A stretch of 64,000 bases of DNA. Origin: Luzula sylvatica (lineage: Eukaryota; Streptophyta; Magnoliopsida; Poales; Juncaceae). Below, one piece after another: positions 38,688 to 49,899 of the stretch. The notes below the pieces were generated by a model, which was given only the letters and a program-made list of their open reading frames with translations, had not been told where the DNA came from and ran no database searches. A program made the translations under genes and the position numbers. Within the stretch, counting starts at the first letter, position 1. Each line of letters starts with the position of its first letter. Where the stretch lies: NCBI GenBank assembly GCA_946800325.1, contig OX326956.1, positions 74,659,087-74,723,086 of the forward strand, written 5' to 3'.

Positions 38688-38797
38688 ATACAAATGATCT
38701 AAAAACATGTTATTTGAACTCCTCAAAGCGTTAAAATCTTGTTTTGAACCGAAAAACAAACTTTCTTAGTGTTTGTGAAATTTGGTGAAAAGTTAAT
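38681..38797 (+). repeat. Short 117-bp monomer, first of six
   Basis: Seven bases are missing at the 3' end: AAAAGTTAATAGATACAATAC replaces the longer AAAAGTTATGTAGTAAT junction. The same short monomer, always followed by an AGATACAATAC/TTCAAATC monomer, occurs at 41,401, 46,104, 48,081, 54,026 and 57,863, so all six derive from one deletion. It is a unique tag for the right half of the window. Confidence 0.9.
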
Positions 38798-41276
38798 AGA
38801 TACAATACAAATAATCTAAAAACATGTTATTTGAACTCCTCAAAGCGTTCAAATCTTGTTTTGAATCGAAAAACAAACTTTCTTAGTGTTTGTGAACTTT
38901 GGTGAAAAGTTAAGTAGTAAAAGATACGATACAAATGATCTAAAAACATGTTATTTGAACTCCTCAAAGCGTTAAAATCTTGTTTTGAATCGAAAAACAA
39001 ACTTTCTTAGTGTCTGCGAAATTTGGTGAAAATTTATGTACTAAAAGATGCGATACAAATGATCTAAAAACATGTTATTTGAACTCCTCAAAACGTTAAA
39101 ATCTTGTTTTGAATCGAAAAACAATCTTTCTTAGTGTGTGTGAAATTGGGTGAAAAGTTATGTAGTAAAAGATACGATACAAATGATCTAAAAACATGTT
39201 ATTTGAACTCCTCAAAGCGTTAAAATCTTGTTTTGAATCAAAAAACAAACTTTCTTAGTGTTTGTGAAATTTGGTGAAAAGTTATGTACTAAAATATACG
39301 ATACAAATGATCTAAAAACATGTTATTTGAACTCCTCAAAACGTTAAAATCTTGTTTTGAATCGAAAAACAAACTTTCTTAGTGTGTGTGAAATTGGGTG
39401 AAAAGTTATGTAGTAAAAGATACGATACAAATGATCTAAAAACATGTTATTTGAACTCCTCAAAACGTTAAAATCTTGTATTGAATCGAAAAACAAACTT
39501 TCTTAGTGTGTGTGAAATTTGGTGAAAAGTTATGTACTAAAAGATACGATACAAATGACATAAAAACACGTTATTTGAACTCCACAAAGCGTTAAAATCT
39601 TGTTTTGAATCGAAAAACAAACTTTCTTAGTGTTTGTGAATTTGGTGAAAAGTTATGTAGTAAAAGATACGATACAAATGATCTAAAAACATGTTATTTG
39701 AACTCCACAAAGCGTTAAAATCTTGTTTTGAATCGAAAAACAAACTTTCTTAGTGTTTGTGAAATTTGGTGAAAAGTTATGTACTAAAAGATACGATAAA
39801 AATGATCTAAAAACATGTTATTCGAACTCCTCAAAGCGTGCCAATCTTGTTTTGAATCGAAAAACAAACTTTCTTAGTGTTTGTGAAATTTGGTGAAAAG
39901 TTATGTACTAAAAGATACGATACAAATGATCTAAAAACATGTTATTTGAACTCCTCAAAGCGTTAAAATCTGGTTTTGAATCGAAAAACGAACTTTCTTA
40001 GTGTTTGTGAACTTTGGTGAAAAGTTAAGTAGTAAAAGATACGATACAAATGATCTAAAAGCATGTTATTTGAACTCCTCAAAGCGTTAAAATCTTGTTT
40101 TGAATCGAAAAACAAACTTTCTTAGTGTCTGCGAAATTTGGTGAAAATTTATGTACTAAAAGATACGATACAAATGATCTAAAAACATGTTATTTGAACT
40201 CCTCAAAACGTTAAAATCTTGTTTTGAATCGAAAAACAAATTTTCTTAGTCTGTGTGAAATTGGGTGAAAAGTTATGTAGTAAAAGATACGATACAAATG
40301 ATCTAAAAACATGTTATTTGAACTCCTCAAAGCGTTAAAATCTTGTTTTGAATCGAAAAACAAACTTTCTTAGTGTTTGTGAAATTTGGTGAAAAGTTAT
40401 GTACTAAAATATACGATACAAATGATCTAAAAACATGTTATTTGAACTCCTCAAAGCGTTAAAATCTGGTTTTGAATCGAAAAACAAACTTTCTTAGTGT
40501 TTGTGAACTTTGGTGAAAAGTTAAGTTGTAAAAGATACGATACAAATGATCTAAAAACATGTTATTTGAACTCCTCAAAGCGTTAAAATGTTGTTTTGAA
40601 TCGAAAAACAAACTTTCTTAGAGTTTGCGAAATTTTGTGAAAATTTATGTACTAAAAGATACGTTACAAATGATCTAAAAACATGTTGTTTGAACTCCTC
40701 AAAACGTTAAAATCTTGTTTTGAATCGAAAAACAAACTTTCTTAGAGTTTGTGAAATTTGGTGAAAAGTTATGTAGTAAACGATACGATACAAATGATCT
40801 AAAAACACGTTATTTGAACTCCTCAACGCGTTAAAATCTTGTTTTGAATCGAAAAACAAAGTTTCTTAGTGTTTGCGAAATTTGGTGAAAAGTTATGTAG
40901 TAAAAGACACGATACAAATGATCTAAAAACATGTTATTTGAACTCCTCAAAGCGTTAAAATCTTGTTTTGAATCAAAAAACATACTGTCTTAGTGTTTGT
41001 GAAATTTGGTGAAAAGTTATGTACTAAAAGATACGATACAAATGATCTAAATACACGTTATTTGAACTCCTCAAAGCGTTAAAGTCTGGTTTTGAATCGA
41101 AAAACAAACTTTCTTAGTGTTTGTGAAATTTGGTGAAAAGTTATGTACTAAAAGATACGATACAAATGATCTAAAAACATGTTATTTGAACTCCTCAAAG
41201 CGTTAAAATCTTGTTTTGAATCGAAAAACAAACTTTCTTAGTGTTTGTGAAATTTGGTGAAAAGTTATGTAGTAAA

Positions 41277-41400
41277 AGATACGATACAAATGATCTAAAA
41301 ACATGTTATTTGAACTCCTCAAAGCGTTAAAATCTTGTTTTGAATCGAAAAACAAACTTTCTTAGTGTTTGTGAAATTTGGTGAAAAGTTATGTAGTAAA
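41277..41400 (+). repeat. Exemplar consensus monomer (124 bp)
   Basis: This copy matches the majority base at essentially every position and serves as numbering reference (position 1 = 41,277). In order it holds GATACGATAC (a doubled GATAC, 2-11), the palindrome AACATGTT (24-31), the inverted pair TTTGA/TCAAA (33-47), AGCGTT (47-52), the dyad TTGTTTT/AAAACAA (59-79), the overlapping dyad ACAAAC/GTTTGT (76-96), two GTGAAA repeats exactly 10 bp apart (95 and 105), and AAAAGTTATGTAGTAAA (108-124). CpG occurs at 6-7, 49-50 and 70-71. Stops at 15, 35 and 52 close all plus-strand frames. Stops whose plus-strand complements lie at 43, 51 and 86 close all minus-strand frames. Confidence 0.95.
41335..41372. 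other. Two overlapping dyad symmetries in the conserved core of the monomer
   Basis: Shown in the exemplar; present in most monomers. TTGTTTT (positions 59-65) can pair with AAAACAA (73-79) across a 7-nt loop. ACAAAC (76-81) can instead pair with GTTTGT (91-96) across a 9-nt loop. The arms overlap at 76-79, so the two hairpins exclude each other. The diagnostic substitutions of the array fall in the outer arms: positions 59-60 change in the CATG, CTAG and CTGG subtypes, and 93 or 96 change in the GTCTGTG, GTGTGTG and GTTTGCG subtypes. The middle arm is far more constant. Whether such hairpins form in vivo is unknown. Confidence 0.6.
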
Positions 41401-41517
41401 AGATACGATACAAATGATCTAAAAACATGTTATTTGAACTCCTCAAAGCGTTAAAATCTTGTTTTGAATCGAAAAACAAACTTTCTTAGTGTTTGTGAAA
41501 TTTGGTGAAAAGTTAAT
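41401..41517 (+). repeat. Short 117-bp monomer, second
   Basis: It has the same 7-bp deletion as 38,681-38,797 and directly follows a run of consensus-like monomers. The following AGATACAATAC monomer starts at 41,518. Confidence 0.9.
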
Positions 41518-41765
41518 AGATACAATACAAATAATCTAAAAACATGTTATTTGAACTCCTCAAAGCGTTCAAATCTTGTTTTGAATCGAAAAACAAACTT
41601 TCGTAGTGTTTGTGAACTTTGGTGAAAAGTTAAGTAGTAAAAGATACGATACAAATGATCTAAAAGCATGTTATTTGAACTCCTGAAAGCGTTAAAATCT
41701 TGTTTTGAATCGAAAAACAAACTTTCTTAGTGTCTGCGAAATTTGGTGAAAAGTTATGTACTAAA

Positions 41766-44119
41766 AGATACGATACAAATGATCTAAAAACATGTTATTC
41801 GAACTCCTCAAAGCGTTCCAATCTTGTTTTGAATCGAAAAACAAACTTTCTTAGTGTTTGTGAAATTTGGTGAAAAGTTATGTACTAAAAGATACGATAC
41901 AAATGATCTAAAAACATATTATTTGAACTCCTCAAAGCGTTAAAATCTGTTTTTGAATCGAAAAACAAACTTTCTTAGTGTTTGTGAACTTTGGTGAAAA
42001 GTTAAGTAGTAAAAGATACGATACAAATGATCTAAAAGCATGTTATTTGAACTCCTCAAAGCGTTAAAATCTTGTTTTGAATCGAAAAACAAACTTTCTT
42101 AGTGTCTGCGAAATTTGGTGAAAATTTATGTACTAAAAGATACGATACAAATGATCTAAAAACATGTTATTTGAACTCCTCAAAACGTTAAAATCTTGTT
42201 TTGAATCGAAAAACAAACTTTCTTAGTCTGTGTGAAATTGGGTGAAAAGTTATGTAGTAAAAGATACGATACAAATGATCTAAAAACATGTTATTTGAAC
42301 TCCTCAAAGCGTTAAAATCTTGTTTTGAATCGAAAAACAAACTTTCTTAGTGTTTGTGAAATTTGGTGAAAAGTTATGTACTAAAATATACGATACAAAT
42401 GATCTAAAAACATGTTATTTGAACTCCTCAAAGCGTTAAAATCTGGTTTTGAATCGAAAAACAAACTTTCTTAGTGTTTCTGAACTTTGGTGAAAAGTTA
42501 AGTAGTGAAAGATACGATACAAATGATCTAAAAACATGTTATTTGAACTCCTCAAAGCGTTAAAATGTTGTTTTGAATCGAAAAACAAACTTTCTTAGAG
42601 TTTGCGAAATTTTGTGAAAATTTATGTACTAAAAGATACGATACAAATGATCTAAAAACATGTTGTTTGAACTCCTCAAAACGTTAAAATCTTGTTTTGA
42701 ATCGAAAAACAAACTTTCTTAGTGTTTGTGAAATTTGGTGAAAAGTTATGTAGTAAACGATACGATACAAATGATCTAAAAACACGTTATTTGAACTCCT
42801 CAACGCGTTAAAATCTTGTTTTGAATCGAAAAACAAAGTTTCTTAGTGTTTGCGAAATTTGGTGAAAAGTTATGTAGTAAAAGACACGATACAAATGATC
42901 TAAAAACATGTTATTTGAACTCCTCAAAGCGTTAAAATCTTGTTTTGAATCAAAAAACATACTGTCTTAGTGTTTGTGAAATTTGGTGAAAAGTTATGTA
43001 CTAAAAGATATGATACAAATGATCTAAAAACACGTTATTTGAACTCCTCAAAGCGTTAAAGTCTGGTTTTGAATCGAAAAACAAACTTTCTTAGTGTTTG
43101 TGAAATTTGGTGAAAAGTTATGTAGTAAAAGATACGATACAAATGATCTAAAAACACGTTATTTGAACTCCTCAAAGCGTTAAAATCTGGTTTTGAATCG
43201 AAAAACAAACTTTTTTAGTGTTTGTGAACTTTGGTGAAAAGTTATGTACTAAAAGATACGATACAAATGATCTCAAAACATGTTATTTGAACTCCTCAAA
43301 GCGTTAAAATCTTGTTTTGAATCGAAAAACAAACTTTCTTAGTGTTTGTGAATTTGGTGAAAAGTTATGTAGTAAAAGATACGATACAAATGATCTAAAA
43401 ACATGTTATTTGAACTCCTCAAAACGTTAAAATCTTGTATTGAATCGAAAAACAAACTTTCTTAGTGTGTGTGAAATTTGGTGAAAAGTTATGTACTAAA
43501 AGATACGATACAAATGACATAAAAACACGTTATTTGAACTCCACAACGCGTTAAAATCTTGTTTTGAATCGAAAAACAAACTTTCTTAGTGTTTGTGAAA
43601 TTTGGTGAAAAATTATGTAGAAAAAGATACGATACAAATGATCTAAAAACATGTTATTTGAACTCCTCAAAGCGTTAAAATCTTGTTTTGAATCGAAAAA
43701 CAAACTTTCTTAGTGTTTGTGAAATTTGGTGAAAAGTTATGTAGTAAAAGATACGATACAAATGATCTAAAAACACGTTATTTGAACCCCTCAAAGCGTT
43801 AAAATCTGGTTTTGAATCGAAAAACAAACTTTTTTAGTGTTTGTGAACTTTGGTGAAAAGTTATGTACTAAAAGATACGATACAAATGATCTCAAAACAT
43901 GTTATTTGAACTCCTCAAAGCGTTAAAATCTTGTTTTGAATCGAAAAACAAACTTTCTTAGTGTTTGTGAATTTGGTGAAAAGTTATGTAGTAAAAGATA
44001 CGATACAAATGATCTAAAAACATGTTATTTGAACTCCACAAAGCGTTAAAATCTTGTTTTGAATCGAAAAACAAACTTTCTTAGTGTTTGTGAAATTTGG
44101 TGAAAAGTTATGTACTAAA
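41766..44119 (+). repeat. HOR unit U2, rearranged (2,354 bp)
   Basis: It follows U1 up to about 43,115, then a foreign stretch replaces the expected consensus copies and the 117-bp monomer. That stretch has ACACG/CTGG/GAACTTTGG, ATCTCAAAAC, and GTGAATTTGGTG (one base short) at two places, with a TATTGAATCG/GACATAAAAAC pair between them. Its parts resemble 39,4xx-39,7xx, so the insertion seems to come from upstream of U1. Confidence 0.65.
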
Positions 44120-46468
44120 AGATACGATACAAATGATCTAAAAACATGTTATTCGAACTCCTCAAAGCGTGCCAATCTTGTTTTGAATCGAAAAACAAAC
44201 TTTCTTAGTGTTTGTGAAATTTGGTGAAAAGTTATGTACTAAAAGATACGATACAAATGATCTAAAAACATGTTATTTGAACTCCTCAAAGCGTTAAAAT
44301 CTGGTTTTGAATCGAAAAACAAACTTTCTTAGTGTTTGTGAACTTTGGTGAAAAGTTAAGTAGTAAAAGATACGATACAAATGATCTAAAAGCATGTTAT
44401 TTGAACTCCTCAAAGCGTTAAAATCTTGTTTTGAATCGAAAAACAAACTTTCTTAGTGTCTGCGAAATTTGGTGAAAATTTATGTACTAAAAGATACGAT
44501 ACAAATGATCTAAAAACATGTTATTTGAACTCCTCAAAACGTTAAAATCTTGTTTTGAATCGAAAAACAAATTTTCTTAGTCTGTGTGAAATTGGGTGAA
44601 AAGTTATGTAGTAAAAGATACGATACAAATGATCTAAAAACATGTTATTTGAACTCCTCAAAGCGTTAAAATCTTGTTTTGAATCGAAAAACAAACTTTC
44701 TTAGTGTTTGTGAAATTTGGTGAAAAGTTATGTACTAAAAGATACGATACAAATGATCTAAAAACATGTTATTTGAACTCCTCAAAGCGTGCCAATCTTG
44801 TTTTGAATCGAAAAACAAACTTTCTTAGTGTTTGTGAAATTTGGTGAAAAGTTATGTACTAAAAGATACGATACAAATGATCTAAAAACATGTTATTTGA
44901 ACTCCTCAAAGCGTTAAAATCTGGTTTTGAATCGAAAAACAAACTTTCTTAGTGTTTGTGAACTTTGGTGAAAAGTTAAGTAGTAAAAGATACGATACAA
45001 ATGATCTAAAAGCATGCTATTTGAACTCCTCAAAGCGTTAAAATCTTGTTTTGAATCGAAAAACAAACTTTCTTAGTGTTTGTGAAATTTGGTGAAAAGT
45101 TATGTACTAAAATATACGATACAAATGATCTAAAAACATGTTATTTGAACTCCTCAAAGCGTTAAAATCTGGTTTTGAATCGAAAAACAAACTTTCTTAG
45201 TGTTTGTGAACTTTGGTGAAAAGTTAAGTAGTAAAAGATACGATACAAATGATCTAAAAACATGTTATTTGAACTCCTCAAAGCGTTAAAATGTTGTTTT
45301 GAATCGAAAAACAAACTTTCTTAGAGTTTGCGAAATTTTGTGAAAATTTATGTACTAAAAGATACGTTACAAATGATCTAAAAACATGTTGTTTGAACTC
45401 CTCAAAACGTTAAAATCTTGTTTTGAATCGAAAAACAAACTTTCTTAGTGTTTGTGAAATTTGGTGAAAAGTTATGTAGTAAACGATACGATACAAATGA
45501 TCTAAAAACACGTTATTTGAACTCCTCAACGCGTTAAAATCTTGTTTTGAATCGAAAAACAAAGTTTCTTAGTGTTTGCGAAATTTGGTGAAAAGTTATG
45601 TAGTAAAAGACACGATACAAATGATCTAAAAACATGTTATTTGAACTCCTCAAAGCGTTAAAATCTTGTTTTGAATCAAAAAACATACTGTCTTAGTGTT
45701 TGTGAAATTTGGTGAAAAGTTATGTACTAAAAGATACGATACAAATGATCTAAAAACACGTTATTTGAACTCCTCAAAGCGTTAAAGTCTGGTTTTGAAT
45801 CGAAAAACAAACTTTCTTAGTGTTTGTGAAATTTGGTGAAAAGTTATGTACTAAAAGATACGATACAAATGATCTAAAAACATGTTATTTGAACTCCTCA
45901 AAGCGTTAAAATCTTGTTTTGAATCGAAAAACAAACTTTCTTAGTGTTTGTGAAATTTGGTGAAAAGTTATGTAGTAAAAGATACGATACAAATGATCTA
46001 AAAACATGTTATTTGAACTCCTCAAAGCGTTAAAATCTTGTTTTGAATCGAAAAACAAACTTTCTTAGTGTTTGTGAAATTTGGTGAAAAGTTATGTAGT
46101 AAAAGATACGATACAAATGATCTAAAAACATGTTATTTGAACTCCTCAAAGCGTTAAAATCTTGTTTTGAATCGAAAAACAAACTTTCTTAGTGTTTGTG
46201 AAATTTGGTGAAAAGTTAATAGATACAATACAAATAATCTAAAAACATGTTATTTGAACTCCTCAAAGCGTTCAAATCTTGTTTTGAATCGAAAAACAAA
46301 CTTTCTTAGTGTTTGTGAACTTTGGTGAAAAGTTAAGTAGTAAAAGATACGATACAAATGATCTAAAAGCATGTTATTTGAACTCCTCAAAGCGTTAAAA
46401 TCTTGTTTTGAATCGAAAAACAAACTTTCTTAGTGTCTGCGAAATTTGGTGAAAAGTTATGTACTAAA
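44120..46468 (+). repeat. HOR unit U3, enlarged to 19 monomers (2,349 bp)
   Basis: It starts with the TTATTCGAA/GTGCCAATC monomer and repeats the U1 order, but the GTGCCAATC and CTGG/GAACTTTGG/AAAGCATG monomers appear a second time (about 44,744-45,050), adding three monomers. The private AAAGCATGCTA change is at 45,011. From about 45,112 it matches U1 at offset 4,703. Confidence 0.7.
46104..46220 (+). repeat. Short 117-bp monomer, third
   Basis: Identical junction to the other short monomers, 4,703 bp after the second. It fixes the period of the duplicated block of that size. Confidence 0.9.
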
Positions 46469-49400
46469 AGATACGATACAAATGATCTAAAAACATGTTA
46501 TTCGAACTCCTCAAAGCGTTCCAATCTTGTTTTGAATCGAAAAACAAACTTTCTTAGTGTTTGTGAAATTTGGTGAAAAGTTATGTACTAAAATATATGA
46601 TACAAATGATCTAAAAACATATTATTTGAACTCCTCAAAGCGTTAAAATCTGTTTTTGAATCGAAAAACAAACTTTCTTAGTGTTTGTGAACTTTGGTGA
46701 AAAGTTAAGTAGCAAAAGATACGATACAAATGATCTAAAAGCATGTTATTTGAACTCCTCAAAGCGTTAAAATCTTGTTTTGAATCGAAAAACAAACTTT
46801 CTTAGTGTCTGCGAAATTTGGTGAAAATTTATGTACTAAAAGATACGATACAAATGATCTAAAAACATGTTATTTGAACTCCTCAAAACGTTAAAATCTT
46901 GTTTTGAATCGAAAAACAAACTTTCTTAGTCTGTGTGAAATTGGGTGAAAAGTTATGTAGTAAAAGATACGATACAAATGATCTAAAAACATGTTATTTG
47001 AACTCCTCAAAGCGTTAAAATCTTGTTTTGAATCGAAAAACAAACTTTCTTAGTGTTTGTGAAATTTGGTGAAAAGTTATGTACTAAAATATACGATACA
47101 AATGATCTAAAAACATGTTATTTGAACTCCTCAAAGCGTTAAAATCTGGTTTTGAATCGAAAAACAAACTTTCTTAGTGTTTCTGAACTTTGGTGAAAAG
47201 TTAAGTAGTAAAAGATACGATACAAATGATCTAAAAACATGTTATTTGAACTCCTCAAAGCGTTAAAATGTTGTTTTGAATCGAAAAACAAACTTTCTTA
47301 GAGTTTGCGAAATTTTGTGAAAATTTATGTACTAAAAGATACGATACAAATGATCTAAAAACATGTTGTTTGAACTCCTCAAAACGTTAAAATCTTGTTT
47401 TGAATCGAAAAACAAACTTTCTTAGTGTTTGTGAAATTTGGTGAAAAGTTATGTAGTAAACGATACGATACAAATGATCTAAAAACACGTTATTTGAACT
47501 CCTCAACGCGTTAAAATCTTGTTTTGAATCGAAAAACAAAGTTTCTTAGTGTTTGCGAAATTTGGTGAAAAGTTATGTAGTAAAAGACACGATACAAATG
47601 ATCTAAAAACATGTTATTTGAACTCCTCAAAGCGTTAAAATCTTGTTTTGAATCAAAAAACATACTGTCTTAGTGTTTGTGAAATTTGGTGAAAAGTTAT
47701 GTACTAAAAGATATGATACAAATGATCTAAAAACACGTTATTTGAACTCCTCAAAGCGTTAAAGTCTGGTTTTGAATCGAAAAACAAACTTTCTTAGTGT
47801 TTGTGAAATTTGGTGAAAAGTTATGTACTAAAAGATACGATACAAATGATCTAAAAACATGTTATTTGAACTCCTCAAAGCGTTAAAATCTTGTTTTGAA
47901 TCGAAAAACAAACTTTCTTAGTGTTTGTGAAATTTGGTGAAAAGTTATGTAGTAAAAGATACGATACAAATGATCTAAAAACATGTTATTTGAACTCCTC
48001 AAAGCGTTAAAATCTTGTTTTGAATCGAAAAACAAACTTTCTTAGTGTTTGTGAAATTTGGTGAAAAGTTATGTAGTAAAAGATACGATACAAATGATCT
48101 AAAAACATGTTATTTGAACTCCTCAAAGCGTTAAAATCTTGTTTTGAATCGAAAAACAAACTTTCTTAGTGTTTGTGAAATTTGGTGAAAAGTTAATAGA
48201 TACAATACAAATAATCTAAAAACATGTTATTTGAACTCCTCAAAGCGTTCAAATCTTGTTTTGAATCGAAAAACAAACTTTCTTAGTGTTTGTGAACTTT
48301 GGTGAAAAGTTAAGTAGTAAAAGATACGATACAAATGATCTAAAAGCATGTTATTTGAACTCCTCAAAGCGTTAAAATCTTGTTTTGAATCGAAAAACAA
48401 ACTTTCTTAGTGTCTGCGAAATTTGGTGAAAATTTATGTACTAAAAGATACGATACAAATGATCTAAAAACATGTTATTTGAACTCCTCAAAACGTTAAA
48501 ATCTTGTTTTGAATCGAAAAACAATCTTTCTTAGTGTGTGTGAAATTGGGTGAAAAGTTATGTAGTAAAAGATACGATACAAATGATCTAAAAACATGTT
48601 ATTTGAACTCCTCAAAGCGTTAAAATCTTGTTTTGAATCAAAAAACAAACTTTCTTAGTGTTTGTGAAATTTGGTGAAAAGTTATGTACTAAAATATACG
48701 ATACAAATGATCTAAAAACATGTTATTTGAACTCCTCAAAACGTTAAAATCTTGTTTTGAATCGAAAAACAAACTTTCTTAGTGTGTGTGAAATTGGGTG
48801 AAAAGTTATGTAGTAAAAGATACGATACAAATGATCTAAAAACATGTTATTTGAACTCCTCAAAACGTTAAAATCTTGTATTGAATCGAAAAACAAACTT
48901 TCTTAGTATGTGTGAAATTTGGTGAAAAGTTATGTACTAAAAGATACGATACAAATGACATAAAAACACGTTATTTGAACTCCACAAAGCGTTAAAATCT
49001 TGTTTTGAATCGAAAAACAAACTTTCTTAGTGTTTGTGAAATTTGGTGAAAAATTATGTAGAAAAAGATACGATACAAATGATCTAAAAACATGTTATTT
49101 GAACTCCTCAAAGCGTTAAAATCTTGTTTTGAATCGAAAAACAAACTTTCTTAGTGTTTGTGAAATTTGGTGAAAAGTTATGTAGTAAAAGATACGATAC
49201 AAATGATCTAAAAACACGTTATTTGAACTCCTCAAAGCGTTAAAATCTGGTTTTGAATCGAAAAACAAACTTTTTTAGTGTTTGTGAACTTTGGTGAAAA
49301 GTTATGTACTAAAAGATACGATACAAATGATCTCAAAACATGTTATTTGAACTCCTCAAAGCGTTAAAATCTTGTTTTGAATCGAAAAACAAACTTTCTT

Positions 49401-49561
49401 AGTGTTTGTGAAATTTGGTGAAAAGTTATGTAGTAAAAGATACGATACAAATGATCTAAAAACATGTTATTTGAACTCCACAAAGCGTTAAAATCTTGTT
49501 TTGAATCGAAAAACAAACTTTCTTAGTGTTTGTGAAATTTGGTGAAAAGTTATGTACTAAA
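46469..49561 (+). repeat. HOR unit U4, 25 monomers (3,093 bp)
   Basis: It begins TTATTCGAA/GTTCCAATC and follows U1/U2 through the ACTGTCTTAG monomer (47,666) and the 117-bp monomer (48,081). It then continues through CAAAACG/GTGTGTGAAATTGGG, GAATCAAAAAAC, TATTGAATCG, GACATAAAAACACG, ATCTCAAAAC and CCACAAAGCG types. The stretch 48,081-48,95x matches 38,681-39,55x at offset 9,400. Confidence 0.7.
48081..48197 (+). repeat. Short 117-bp monomer, fourth
   Basis: 1,977 bp after the third. It shows that the 16-monomer unit carries one short monomer (15 x 124 + 117). Confidence 0.9.
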
Positions 49562-49899
49562 AGATACGATACAAATGATCTAAAAACATGTTATTCGAAC
49601 TCCTCAAAGCGTTCCAATCTTGTTTTGAATTGAAAAACAAACTTTCTTAGTGTTTGTGAAATTTGGTGAAAAGTTATGTACTAAAAGATACGATACAAAT
49701 GATCTAAAAACATGTTATTTGAACTCCTCAAAGCGTGAAAATCTGGTTTTGAATCGAAAAACAAACTTTCTTAGTGTTTGTGAACTTTGGTGAAAAGTTA
49801 AGTAGTAAAAGATACGATACAAATGATCTAAAAGCATGTTATTTGAACTCCTCAAAGCGTTAAAATCTTGTTTTGAATCGAAAAACAAACTTTCTTAGT

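Larger units (their letters stand above)
39789..41765 (+). repeat. 16-monomer HOR unit U1 (1,977 bp)
   Basis: It begins at the TTATTCGAA monomer with GTGCCAATC. The order then runs CTGG/GAACTTTGG/TTAAGTAG, AAAGCATG/GTCTGCG/AAAATTTATG, CAAAACG/GTCTGTGTGAAATTGGG, ATATACG/CTGG, AAAATGTTG/AGAGTTTGCG/ATTTTGTG, ACATGTTGTTTG/CAAAACG, AAACG/CTCAACGCG/AAAGTTTC, AGACACG/ACTGTCTTAG, AAAGTCTGG, consensus copies and the 117-bp monomer. The next unit starts exactly 1,977 bp later. Confidence 0.8.

Noticed and set aside
38681..38797. Mobile-element insertion or target-site footprint at the short monomer
   Set aside because: The 117-bp monomer is explained by a 7-bp deletion. No inserted sequence, terminal repeats or duplicated target is present.
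41333..41350. RNA polymerase III B box or tRNA-derived origin
   Set aside because: GGTTTTGAATC in the CTGG subtype slightly resembles GGTTCGANTCC, but the invariant TTCGA core is absent and no A box or tRNA fold is seen.
41335..41355. CENP-B box
   Set aside because: The reverse complement of the core gives TTCGATTCAAAA, which has the TTCG and central A of the mammalian CENP-B box but lacks the CGGG half. The partial match is likely chance.
41382..41400. Yeast-like replication origin consensus
   Set aside because: AAATTTATGTACT in some subtypes matches only part of the ACS consensus, and such AT-rich words are expected by chance here.
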